From Streptomyces sp. ISL-12 (GTDB lineage Bacteria > Actinomycetota > Actinomycetes > Streptomycetales > Streptomycetaceae), in contig NZ_JAGGOO010000076.1 of NCBI RefSeq assembly GCF_018614415.1, positions 1 through 37,070 on the forward strand: a stretch of DNA of 37,070 bases, written 5' to 3'. Below the pieces are notes generated by a model that searched no databases, had not been told where the DNA came from, and saw only the letters and a list, made by a program, of their open reading frames with translations. Below, piece by piece: positions 25,830 to 32,722 of this stretch. The stretch's first letter is position 1; each line of letters begins with the position of its first letter. The translations under genes were made by a program, and so were the position numbers.

Positions 25830-26020
25830 ATCTCGACCTGAGAGCTTCACCGGGATCCTGTCGGGCCGTCCCGGCTTTCACCGTCGGTGAGAGCGGAAGC
25901 CGTCGACACCCGCCCTGCTTTCCAGAGTGACCTCGTCCGTGCGGTACGTGGGCCTGAGAGATTCCGGGGAGGATTTGCTCCTTCGGCGCCTCCGAGGTAT
26001 CCGGAGGACTCTCCCGCACG
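25830..26020 (-). ncRNA. Tandem glycine riboswitch
   Basis: Read on the minus strand, the first aptamer (about 25939-26019) has P1 GTGCGG/CCGCAC, GGGAGAG, the core GCCGAAGGAGCAA and CTCTCAGGCCC. The second aptamer (about 25832-25938) has CTCTGG, the GGTGAAGCTCTCAGGTCGAG core and GATGACAGAGGGGGAGG after it. This two-aptamer arrangement ahead of gcvP is the known glycine riboswitch class; glycine binding turns expression on. The second aptamer has an unusually long P3a-like arm (GACGGCTTCCGC...GCCGGGACGG). Confidence 0.92.
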
Positions 26021-26039
26021 GGGTCAGCAGCCGCTCGCC

Positions 26040-26045
26040 AGCCTA
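26040..26045 (-). promoter_or_regulatory. -10 box of the gcvP riboswitch transcript
   Basis: TAGGCT on the minus strand, about 20 bp ahead of the first aptamer, would start the RNA near 26033. The -35 region (AAGACC at 18 bp) is weak. Confidence 0.5.
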
Positions 26046-26152
26046 CCAGCGAGGCCCACGCACGGTCTTTCGAGTGGCCGCGCATCCGAATGTGCTCTTT
26101 TGTAGTGCTTACGGATGATGTACCGGATGGTTGGCGACCACCTGGAGGGCCC

Positions 26153-26527
26153 GTGCGTACCGACATCGACCCGCGCAACCTGATCGGCCGCAAGGCGTTC
26201 GACCGCAACGGCACGAGGATCGGCACCGTCGACGAGGTCTACCTCGATGACGCCACCGGCGTACCCGAATGGGCGGCCATACGCACCGGCCTCTTCGGCC
26301 GGGACGCCTTCGTCCCCCTGGAGCCCAGCGAACTGGTCGACGGCACGCTGCGGGTGCCCTTCGACCGCGCGCTGATCAAGGAGGCCCCCGACTTCGGCGT
26401 CGGCCGCCACCTCTCCCCGGAACAGGAACTCCAGCTCTACCACCACTACGGCCTCGACATCGCCACCCCGTCCCCCCTGCCCGACCGCGACTTCGGCGAG
26501 CTGGCGGGCCAGGAGGAGACGACCTGA
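26153..26527 (+). CDS. PRC-barrel domain protein
   Basis: The 124-residue protein has an N-terminal PRC-barrel (about 8-85): NLIGRKAFDRNGTRIGTVDEVYLDD is the first two strands, followed by PEWAAIRTGLFGRDAFVPLE and LRVPFDRALIKEAPDF. A short C-terminal tail contains LSPEQELQLYHHYGL, seen in many actinobacterial copies that bear a DUF2382-less form. PRC barrels bind RNA (RimM) or anchor to reaction centres; in Streptomyces these small proteins are linked by inference to stress. The GTG at 26153 follows TGGAGG 4 nt upstream. It is divergent from the gcvP riboswitch and converges with dinB. Confidence 0.9.
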   Translation: MRTDIDPRNLIGRKAFDRNGTRIGTVDEVYLDDATGVPEWAAIRTGLFGRDAFVPLEPSELVDGTLRVPFDRALIKEAPDFGVGRHLSPEQELQLYHHYGLDIATPSPLPDRDFGELAGQEETT

Positions 26528-26850
26528 GGCGTACGGGTACGGGCGCGGCCGTCACCACTGAGCCGCCGGACGGGGCGGCGTCCTCAGGGGGTACGCGCAT
26601 CCCCCTCGTCCCACACCCGACGGCCACGTCGAGCACCCGCCTGGCCCCGCGCTGGAATCAGCGACGCCGAGTGGCGCCGTTACTTCGCGATCGGCGTCCT
26701 CGCGGGCGTCCGGCCCACCCGCCTCGGCACCTCAACCACTTCGGCGGCGTCCACGGCGCGCGCCGCCGACCCTGCCGACGGCAACCGCCTCCTGCTCTTC
26801 CCGCTCCTCGCGCACCGGCCGGCGAGGCCACCCGCGCCCACGCCCGACCG
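26528..26850. other. Gene-poor stretch between PRC-barrel and dinB
   Basis: No convincing gene is present. One forward frame near 26660-26720 reads ISDAEWRRYFAIGVLAGVRP, which looks protein-like but is short, lacks a start and a family match, and then degenerates. It may be a decayed gene fragment or chance. No clear terminator hairpin is seen for either converging gene. Confidence 0.35.
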
Positions 26851-28266
26851 TCACCCCGCACCGGCCGGCCCCACCGCGTCCACCGGGCCGGCGGCGGCCG
26901 AGGGTCTTCGTTCCACCAACGGCAGCGGATCCGCCGGCTCCAGCTCCGGATCGTCGGTCCGGAAGGTCCGCACCCGCCCCGGCCGGGTCGACAGCGGCGT
27001 CTCGAACCGCACCGTGACCCGCCCCAGACCGCTGCCCTGCACCCACCCGTGCCCGTACACGGCGTGCCGCACGTCGTGCCCCGACGGCCAGCGGCGCTCG
27101 GCGGGCGGGTGGTCCGGCTCGGCGGCCCCGCGCCGGTCGGCCTCCTCGGCCGGCGCCGGCGGCTGAGGAGGCTCCTCCGCCCCCGCCCGCTCCCCGGCCG
27201 CCTGCGCGAACAGGTCCTCCTGCGTGTAGTCGGCCAGCCCGGTGACCCCCACGCCGAGCAGCCGCACCCCGCCGGTGGTGTCCACGGCCTCCAGCAACCG
27301 CGCCGCCGCCTCCGCGACCACCGCCGGGTCGTCCGTGGGCCCCCGCAGCGTCTCGGACCGGGTCAGGGTGGAGAAGTCATAGCGCCGCACCTTCAGCACG
27401 ATGGTGCGCCCGGACAGCCCCGCCTCGCGCAGCCGCCGCACACACCGGCCTGCCAGCCGCCGCACCTCCAGACCGACCCGGGTGCGGTCATGGATGTCCA
27501 CGTCGTAGGTGTCCTCCACCGACACCGACTTGGCCTCCCGCTCGGCCACCACGGGCCGCTCGTCGTGCGCCAGCGCCATCGCGTACAGCGCGTGTCCGTG
27601 CGCCTTGCCCAGCAGCCGGACCAGCTCGTCCTCGCCCGCCTCGGCGAGCTCCCCGACCGTAGTCATGCCGGCCCGCCGCAGGTGGTCGCCGGTCGCCGGA
27701 CCCACGCCGGGCAGGATCCGCACGGACTTCGGCGCGAGCAGGTCCCGCTCGGTGCCGGGCTCGATCAGCACCAGTCCGTCGGGCTTGGCGTCCTCGGAGG
27801 CGATCTTGGCGAGCATCTTGGAGGCGGCGAGCCCCACCGAACCCGTGAGCCCGGTGACGGCCCGGATGTCCGCCCGCAGCCGTGCCCCGGTCAGCCGCGC
27901 CGACTCCGCGTCCCAGGCGGCCCCGCCGGCCTCCAGGTCCACGAACGCCTCGTCCAGGCTCAGCGGCTCCACCAGCGGCGACAGCGCCCGCAGCAGCCCC
28001 ATCACCTGCTCGCTGACCGCTCGGTAGAGCTGGAAGCGCGGCACGAGGTAGGCGGCGTTGGGCGCGAGCCGCCGGGCCTGCGCCATGGGCATCGCCGAGT
28101 GGACGCCGTGGACCCGGGCCTCGTAGGAGGCCGTCGCCACCACGCCGCGCGGCCCCAGCCCGCCCACCACGACGGCTTTCCCGCGCAGGCTCGGCTTCGA
28201 CGCCTGCTCCACCGAGGCGTAGAAGGCGTCCATGTCGAGATGCAGGATCGTGGGCGCGGTTCTCAC
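26851..28266 (-). CDS. dinB: DNA polymerase IV (Y-family translesion polymerase)
   Basis: The 471-residue Y-family polymerase copies past damaged bases. The palm motif DMDAFYASVE (11-20) and SLDEAFVD (103-110; Asp105, Glu106) give the three acidic residues. The thumb HhH region is GVGPATGDHLRRAG (187-200) and the little finger spans about 240-345. The beta-clamp motif QEDLF is at 349-353. Beyond it is an extra ~118-residue tail: Ala/Glu/Pro-rich linker, then a small domain (GHDVRHAVYGHGWVQGSGLG...) like the SH3/Tudor-like C-terminus of UvrD/PcrA helicases. The GTG start sits 7 bp after a -10-like box of a TTGTCAGTGGC promoter, so a leaderless mRNA is likely. Confidence 0.95.
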   Translation of the reverse strand: MRTAPTILHLDMDAFYASVEQASKPSLRGKAVVVGGLGPRGVVATASYEARVHGVHSAMPMAQARRLAPNAAYLVPRFQLYRAVSEQVMGLLRALSPLVEPLSLDEAFVDLEAGGAAWDAESARLTGARLRADIRAVTGLTGSVGLAASKMLAKIASEDAKPDGLVLIEPGTERDLLAPKSVRILPGVGPATGDHLRRAGMTTVGELAEAGEDELVRLLGKAHGHALYAMALAHDERPVVAEREAKSVSVEDTYDVDIHDRTRVGLEVRRLAGRCVRRLREAGLSGRTIVLKVRRYDFSTLTRSETLRGPTDDPAVVAEAAARLLEAVDTTGGVRLLGVGVTGLADYTQEDLFAQAAGERAGAEEPPQPPAPAEEADRRGAAEPDHPPAERRWPSGHDVRHAVYGHGWVQGSGLGRVTVRFETPLSTRPGRVRTFRTDDPELEPADPLPLVERRPSAAAGPVDAVGPAGAG

Positions 28267-28273
28267 ATCTCCG

Positions 28274-28296
28274 ATGCTGCCCTACGCCACTGACAA
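28274..28296 (-). promoter_or_regulatory. RecA-NDp/PafBC-type DNA-damage promoter of dinB
   Basis: On the minus strand the full 11-base core TTGTCAGTGGC (28286-28296) is followed after 6 bases by CAGCAT (28274-28279), which keeps the important A at position 2 and T at position 6 of a -10 box. Spacing equals that of the recA promoter class. Transcription would begin at about 28267, at or next to the GTG start (28266). Confidence 0.7.
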
Positions 28297-28327
28297 CGGC
28301 CCCGCCCCCGGTACACCCGGCGTGGGG

Positions 28328-29011
28328 TCAGACCGCCCGGTTGCGCCGCCGGGCCAGCTCGTCCGCCGGATTGTGGCCGACGAGGGTCTCGCCCGTGTCC
28401 ACCCGTTCCCCGTGCAGCTGCGACAGGGCGCCCTCCACGTCCCGCCACACCACGCCGACGGCGATCCCGAAGATCCCCTGGCCGCCCTGGAGCAGGGCGT
28501 GCACCTCGTCGGGCGAGGTGCACTCGTAGACCGTGGCGCCGTCGCTCATCAGCGTCATCCGCTCCAGGTCGCGAAAACCGCTCTCCCTGAGGTGCTGGAC
28601 GGTGGTCCGGATGTTCTGCAGCGACACGCCGGTGTCGAGGAACCTCTTGACGATCTTCAGGACGACCACGTCACGGAAGCTGTACAGACGCTGCGTCCCG
28701 GACCCGTGGGCCGGCCGCACGCTCGGTTCGACGAGTCCGGTCCGGGCCCAGTAGTCGAGCTGCCGGTAGGTGATACCGGCGGCCGCGCAGGCCGTGGGCC
28801 CCCGGTAACCGATCTGCTCGGACGCCATGGACGCCGCCCCTTCGCCGCTCGGCACCACCGCGGGCCGCCGCGGGGCGTGGTCGGCCGTACCGCCGGGCTG
28901 CGGGCATCCTCCACCCGGACGAATCCGAGAACCCTCGGGAGGGTACGGAGCGCTCGCCCCGAGACCGCGTGCCGGAGCACGCCCCACCGTACCGTCGCCG
29001 CTGCTTCTCAC
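28328..29011 (-). CDS. MerR-family regulator (Rv1830-like)
   Basis: The 227-residue protein carries a MerR HTH at about 68-140: YRGPTACAAAGITYRQLDYWARTGLVEPS with a long wing (RPAHGSGTQRLYSFRDVVVLKIVKRFLDTGVSLQNIRTTVQHL). The C-terminal part (about 150-227) has ATVYECTSPDEVHALLQGGQGIFGIAVG, typical of the Actinobacteria-specific Rv1830 group with no metal-binding Cys set. GTG 29011 has GGAGG 5 nt upstream and fits the promoter at 29042-29070; an inner ATG (28828, AAGGGG 8 nt upstream) would drop a disordered 61-residue tail. It lies in the conserved FtsR/GarA neighbourhood. Its target genes are unknown. Confidence 0.88.
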   Translation of the reverse strand: MRSSGDGTVGRAPARGLGASAPYPPEGSRIRPGGGCPQPGGTADHAPRRPAVVPSGEGAASMASEQIGYRGPTACAAAGITYRQLDYWARTGLVEPSVRPAHGSGTQRLYSFRDVVVLKIVKRFLDTGVSLQNIRTTVQHLRESGFRDLERMTLMSDGATVYECTSPDEVHALLQGGQGIFGIAVGVVWRDVEGALSQLHGERVDTGETLVGHNPADELARRRNRAV

Positions 29012-29041
29012 GCCGACCTCCGTCCTTGACCTGCCTCCTCG

Positions 29042-29070
29042 AAGGTAGGCAGTCACCAAGGGTGCGTCAA
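29042..29070 (-). promoter_or_regulatory. Promoter of the MerR gene
   Basis: TTGACG (29065-29070) and TACCTT (29042-29047) on the minus strand are 17 bp apart. The start would be near 29035, giving a short leader that includes the GGAGG before the GTG at 29011. Confidence 0.7.
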
Positions 29071-29079
29071 CGATCGCCA

Positions 29080-29097
29080 CACTCGGCACGCCGAGTG
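29080..29097. promoter_or_regulatory. 18-bp inverted repeat upstream of the MerR promoter
   Basis: CACTCGGC and GCCGAGTG are perfect 8-bp arms around AC, centred about 20 bp upstream of the -35 box. It may be an operator or the terminator hairpin of the DUF151 gene that ends at 29172; there is no T-run on the minus strand. Confidence 0.5.
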
Positions 29098-29171
29098 ATA
29101 ATCACCCTAAGAGTGGTTTGCCGTGCCCCCTCGTGGGGAAAGGCTAGCCGAATGTCCTTTTCGGACGGCTG

Positions 29172-29645
29172 TCACTGATTGCTGCTGCCGAAGTCCTCCG
29201 GCGAAATCTGGTCGAGGAACTCGCGGAACTTCTCCACCTCGTCCTCCTGCTCGTCCGGGATCGCGATACCGGCGTCGTCCAGCACCGTGTCACTGCCGAA
29301 GATCGGCGTCCCGGTGCGCAGCGCCAGCGCTATGGCGTCGGACGGCCGGGCGCTCACCTCGACCCCGCTGGCGAAGACCAGCTCGGCGTAGAAGACGCCC
29401 TCCCGCAGGTCGGTGATGCGCACTTCGGTGAGCTCCTGGCCGACGGCTTCCAGCACGTCCTTGAACAGGTCGTGGGTCAGCGGCCGTGCGGGAGCCATGC
29501 CCTGCTGGGCGAAGGCGATCGCCGTCGCCTCCCCGGGACCGATCCAGATGGGGAGGTAACGGTCTCCTCCCACTTCACGCAGCAGCACGATCGGTTGGTT
29601 GGAGGGCATCTCGACCCGGACACCTACGACATCGAGCTCGTTCAC
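29172..29645 (-). CDS. Bifunctional nuclease domain protein (DUF151)
   Basis: The 157-residue protein is a DUF151 member: VGVRVEMPSNQPIVLLREVGGDRYLPIWIGPGEATAIAFA (7-46), then VLEAVGQELTEVRITDLREGVFYAELVF and SARPSDAIALALRTGTPIF (about 98-116), which hold the conserved SDAIAL motif. The family includes plant BBD nucleases and an M. tuberculosis homologue (Rv1829); the bacterial role is unsettled. A short acidic tail follows. The GTG start sits six bases after a TAGGGT box, so the mRNA may be leaderless. It lies between two MerR genes, an order kept in mycobacteria and corynebacteria. Confidence 0.93.
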   Translation of the reverse strand: MNELDVVGVRVEMPSNQPIVLLREVGGDRYLPIWIGPGEATAIAFAQQGMAPARPLTHDLFKDVLEAVGQELTEVRITDLREGVFYAELVFASGVEVSARPSDAIALALRTGTPIFGSDTVLDDAGIAIPDEQEDEVEKFREFLDQISPEDFGSSNQ

Positions 29646-29651
29646 ACAGCA

Positions 29652-29657
29652 ACCCTA
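29652..29657 (-). promoter_or_regulatory. -10 box of the DUF151 gene (leaderless candidate)
   Basis: TAGGGT on the minus strand is separated by exactly six bases from the GTG at 29645, with no Shine-Dalgarno between them. The -35 region (ACCCAA at 17 bp) is weak. Confidence 0.5.
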
Positions 29658-29761
29658 GGCCGTGCCCGGGACGTTTGGGTAGTCGGGCCGGGAACGGGTG
29701 ACCGATCCGGGTCCTCCACAGGGCGGTCCTGGCCCTTCCTCGGGCCGATCCGGGCGCCCCC

Positions 29762-30496
29762 TCAGGGCAGCCGCACCCCGAGAGCGGTCTGCACCAGCGC
29801 CGCGTGCAGCTTCACCGCGAGCCCCGCCAGCTCCTTGGTACGGGCCTCCGCGTGCGCCCTGGTCTGCGGGTTCCGGTGGCGCTTGAGCGGGGCCACCACC
29901 TGGTCGACCAGCCCGGCCTCCCGGTCGGCGGCGGCCTTCATCACCCTCAGGTGCCGCGGTTCGATCCCGGACCGTCCCAGCTCCACCACGAGAGTGGCCA
30001 CAGTCACCGTCTCCGCGTCATAGGCGCCGTCGGGCAGCGGCGCGATCAGCCCGTACGCCTCCCACTCGTCGAGCTGCCGTTCCTCTATCCCGGCGGCGGC
30101 GAGCAGTTCCTCCCGCCCGATCCGGGCCGGCGCGGCCCCGGCGGAGGGCTCCGGCGCCGCCTCGCCGTCGCGCTGCCGCCCCAGCGTGGGGAGCGGCACC
30201 GCCTCCCCGCGCTCCATGGCGTCCAGGTGCTCGCGGATCACCTTGAGCGGCAGATAGTGGTCCCGCTGCATCCGCAGGACGTGCCCGAGCCGCTCGACGT
30301 CACGGGCGCTGAACTTGCGGTACCCGGCGGGCGTCCGCCGCGGCTCCACGAGCCCTTCCGATTCCAGGAAACGGATCTTCGAGATCGTGATGTCGGGAAA
30401 CTCGTCGCGCAGCACGTTCAGCACCGCACCGATGCTCATCAGTCCATCCGTGGCGGTGGTGCCGTGACCGGCACCACCGCTCGGTGTTCGCAGCAT
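29762..30496 (-). CDS. ftsR: MerR-family regulator, FtsR-like
   Basis: The 244-residue MerR protein has a winged HTH (about 20-95): MSIGAVLNVLRDEFPDITISKIRFLESEGLVEPRRTPAGYRKFS, then RLGHVLRMQRDHYLPLKVIREHLD. The DEFPDITISKIRFLE helix is the mark of the actinobacterial group that includes C. glutamicum FtsR (an activator of ftsZ) and M. tuberculosis Rv1828. A helical C-terminal domain (about 125-240) with EERQLDEWEAYGLIAP resembles a second HTH-like fold. The gene is immediately downstream of the GarA-like FHA gene, the same order as odhI-ftsR in corynebacteria. The symbol rests on this context and similarity. The ATG has an AAGGG-type site. Confidence 0.85.
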   Translation of the reverse strand: MLRTPSGGAGHGTTATDGLMSIGAVLNVLRDEFPDITISKIRFLESEGLVEPRRTPAGYRKFSARDVERLGHVLRMQRDHYLPLKVIREHLDAMERGEAVPLPTLGRQRDGEAAPEPSAGAAPARIGREELLAAAGIEERQLDEWEAYGLIAPLPDGAYDAETVTVATLVVELGRSGIEPRHLRVMKAAADREAGLVDQVVAPLKRHRNPQTRAHAEARTKELAGLAVKLHAALVQTALGVRLP

Positions 30497-30538
30497 GGCC
30501 CTTCCCTGGGGATCTCCCCGGACGGAGCCCGGGGCGGC

Positions 30539-31345
30539 TCAGTAACCCCGCTGGCTCGCGTAGAAGACCAGCCGGTACTTGCCGATCTGCACCTCGTCAC
30601 CGTTGGACAGGGCGACCTCGTCGATCCGCTCCCGGTTGACGTACGTACCGTTGAGGCTGCCCACGTCGGCGACCGTGAACGACCCGTCCTGCTGCCGGCG
30701 GAACTCCACGTGCCGACGGGAGACGGTCACGTCGTCCAGGAAGATGTCGCTCTGCGGGTGCCGCCCGGCCGTGGTCAGCTCCCCGTCCAGCAGGAACCGG
30801 CTGCCCGAGTTCGGACCCCGGCGCACGACCAGCAGCGCCGAGCCCAGCGGCAGCGCCTCCACGGCGGCCTGCGCCTCCGGGGAGAGTGTCGGCATCTGGG
30901 TCTGCCCGGTGACCTCGGCGTCGTAGGCCTCCAGGCCGGAGATCGAGATCGTGGACGTCGTCTCCGAAGGACGCTCCGGGTGTGCCCCGGCCCGCAGCGG
31001 CGCGCCGCAGTTGGAGCAGAAGCGGCTGTTCTCCGCGTTGCGGTTACCGCACCTCGTACACACCAGGGCCGACATGGACGGATCCTCCTGCGGCGGCTGT
31101 CCCGCCGGGGTGTTGGACGCGTACGGACCGGGGCCGAACCCTGAACCCGTACTTGAGGTCGACGGTTGCCCGAAACCTATGCCGCCGGACTGCGCAGGGT
31201 CAACAGACGGCGCGCCCTGACCACCCACCTGGTCGCGGAACAGCGGACGCTGGCCCTCCGCGTCGGGCTGCGCGCGATGGCGAGCGGTCGCGTTCTCGCC
31301 GCTCTCTCGCGCGCTCTTGCCGAACAACTTCGCAAACAACTTCAC
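30539..31345 (-). CDS. garA: FHA-domain protein, GarA/OdhI-like, with zinc ribbon
   Basis: The 268-residue protein has three parts. Residues 1-90 are an N-terminal extension (VKLFAKLFGK...) with Gly/Pro/Ser linker. A zinc ribbon CTRCG (96-100) and CSNCG (110-114) follows. Then the segment SETTSTISI (Thr129/Thr130) matches the phosphorylated ETTS motif of mycobacterial GarA and corynebacterial OdhI, ahead of an FHA domain (168-262; GRHPQSD, SRRHVEF, SLNGTYVN). In those bacteria the phospho-state controls 2-oxoglutarate dehydrogenase and glutamate enzymes; PknB/PknG-type kinases act on it. The GTG at 31345 was chosen (AAGGGG upstream); an ATG at residue 91 would give a GarA-sized form. It is upstream of ftsR. 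Confidence 0.9.
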   Translation of the reverse strand: MKLFAKLFGKSARESGENATARHRAQPDAEGQRPLFRDQVGGQGAPSVDPAQSGGIGFGQPSTSSTGSGFGPGPYASNTPAGQPPQEDPSMSALVCTRCGNRNAENSRFCSNCGAPLRAGAHPERPSETTSTISISGLEAYDAEVTGQTQMPTLSPEAQAAVEALPLGSALLVVRRGPNSGSRFLLDGELTTAGRHPQSDIFLDDVTVSRRHVEFRRQQDGSFTVADVGSLNGTYVNRERIDEVALSNGDEVQIGKYRLVFYASQRGY

Positions 31346-31402
31346 GGGCGATTCCCCTTGACCGAAACAGACCCGCCCGTGGGGCAGGACGAACCCTGAC
31401 TG

Positions 31403-31433
31403 AACGTACTGGCCGACCCGGACATCCTGACAA
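31403..31433 (-). promoter_or_regulatory. Possible promoter of the garA-like gene
   Basis: TTGTCA (31428-31433) and TACGTT (31403-31408) on the minus strand are 19 bp apart, longer than ideal. It is the best pair in the 190-bp gap before the DUF881 gene. Confidence 0.35.
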
Positions 31434-31535
31434 CGTCCGTCTCCACCAGACAGTTTCCACCACGCACCACCCATTCGGTGCGCCGACCCCCCGCAACCTC
31501 ATGCCCCCGCCGGACAGCGCCCATGCGCCCCCGGT

Positions 31536-32393
31536 TCACTCGGAGGACGACCGAGCGTAGTCAGGCTGCTTCGCCGCTCGCAAGGCGTCCACGACGATCT
31601 CGCTCGACCGCTCAACAGTAGCGGTGGCCTGTTCCTTCTCCAGAGTCTGCACCACTCCCCCAGGGATGTTGAGCGCGGGTTCGAGGTCCTGCGGCTTGCC
31701 GATGACCTTGAAACGATAGGGCGCGTCGATCTTGTTCCCGTCGACGCTCACTCCGTCACCGGAGTCCGTCAGATAGGTACCGGCGACGACCCGTACCCCG
31801 TTGACCTGGATCGCCTCCGCGCCGGCGGCGCGCAGTTCCTGGATCGCGTCGAGCAGCATGTCCGCCTCGACCGTCCCCTTCGTGTCCGCGATCGTCATCG
31901 TGATGCCCGGCCCCTGCGCGGCCACCGTGCCCGCCAGGACGCCGAGTTGCCGCTCCTTCTCGATCGTCTGCTTACGGGCCTCCTCGGCTTGGTCGGAGCT
32001 GTTCTCCAGCTCGTCGCGCTGCTCCTCGAGACCCTGCTTCTCGTCCTGAAGACGTTGCGTACGGTCATCGAGTTCATCGAGGATGCGGACAAGATCTTCC
32101 TGCCGGGCGCCGCGCAGCGCGCTGTCCCCGTCGCTGTTGGACGCCACCTGAACGGCCAGGCCGAAACCGAGGCCGAACAGCAGCAGGGCGACGATCAGTT
32201 GAGCCCGGGTCACCCTCGGCGGCCACAGCCCCTGCACCAGTCGCTGCCGCCCGGTCAGTCCGGGCTCCTGCCGAGCCGCCGGTCCCTGCTCCGCGCTCGG
32301 CGCAGGGACCGGCGCCACTTCCTGCGGCAGTTCGGCACGGAGCCGGCTCCCGGTCTTCCCCTGCTGCTCGTCGTCGGCGGTCATCGGCCTCAC
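31536..32393 (-). CDS. DUF881 membrane protein
   Basis: The 285-residue protein has a Pro/Gln-rich cytoplasmic N-terminus (1-55), one transmembrane helix (about 63-83, AQLIVALLLFGLGFGLAVQVA), a coiled coil (about 98-150, LDDRTQRLQDEKQGLEEQRDELE) and a DUF881 domain (about 155-270) with GPGITMTIAD and IQELRAAGAEAIQVNGVRVV. The family (Rv1825/Rv1823, B. subtilis YlxX/YlxW-like) is linked with division and envelope functions but has no known activity. Its GTG start overlaps the stop of the small sbp gene by 4 bp. It ends in the trio DUF881-Sbp-DUF881, all translationally coupled. Confidence 0.93.
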   Translation of the reverse strand: MRPMTADDEQQGKTGSRLRAELPQEVAPVPAPSAEQGPAARQEPGLTGRQRLVQGLWPPRVTRAQLIVALLLFGLGFGLAVQVASNSDGDSALRGARQEDLVRILDELDDRTQRLQDEKQGLEEQRDELENSSDQAEEARKQTIEKERQLGVLAGTVAAQGPGITMTIADTKGTVEADMLLDAIQELRAAGAEAIQVNGVRVVAGTYLTDSGDGVSVDGNKIDAPYRFKVIGKPQDLEPALNIPGGVVQTLEKEQATATVERSSEIVVDALRAAKQPDYARSSSE

Positions 32394-32722
32394 GCCCGGA
32401 ACACGTGCCGGCGGATCGCCGCGGCGTTGGAGAAGATCCGGATGCCGAGGACGACCACGACACCGGTGGACAGCTGGGCGCCGACGCCCAACTTGTCGCC
32501 GAGGAAGACGATCAGCGCGGCCACGACCACGTTCGACAGGAACGACACCACGAAGACCTTGTCGTCGAAGATGCCGTCGAGCATGGCCCGCAGACCACCG
32601 AACACGGCGTCCAGCGCCGCGACCACGGCGATCGGCAGATACGGCTCGACGGCGGCCGGAACCTCCGGCCGGACCAGCAGGCCGGCCACGACTCCCACGA
32701 CGAGGCCCAGTACGGCGATCAC
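32390..32722 (-). CDS. sbp: Small basic membrane protein (Sbp family, DUF1290)
   Basis: The 110-residue protein has three hydrophobic helices: MIAVLGLVVGVVAGLLV, YLPIAVVAALDAVFGGLRAM and FLSNVVVAALIVFLGDKLGVG, then a basic end (IRRHVFRA). Segments ALDAVFGGLRA and DKVFVVSFLSNVVVA are family hallmarks, as in B. subtilis Sbp encoded near ftsA-ftsZ. Function is unknown; gene context points to division or envelope. Its GTG overlaps the stop of the upstream DUF881 gene and its stop overlaps the start of the next, both as GTGA. Confidence 0.95.
   Translation of the reverse strand: MIAVLGLVVGVVAGLLVRPEVPAAVEPYLPIAVVAALDAVFGGLRAMLDGIFDDKVFVVSFLSNVVVAALIVFLGDKLGVGAQLSTGVVVVLGIRIFSNAAAIRRHVFRA

Noticed and set aside
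26660..26720. Protein-like stretch ISDAEWRRYFAIGVLAGVRP
   Set aside because: Too short, no start codon and no continuation; kept only as a note in the gene-poor entry.
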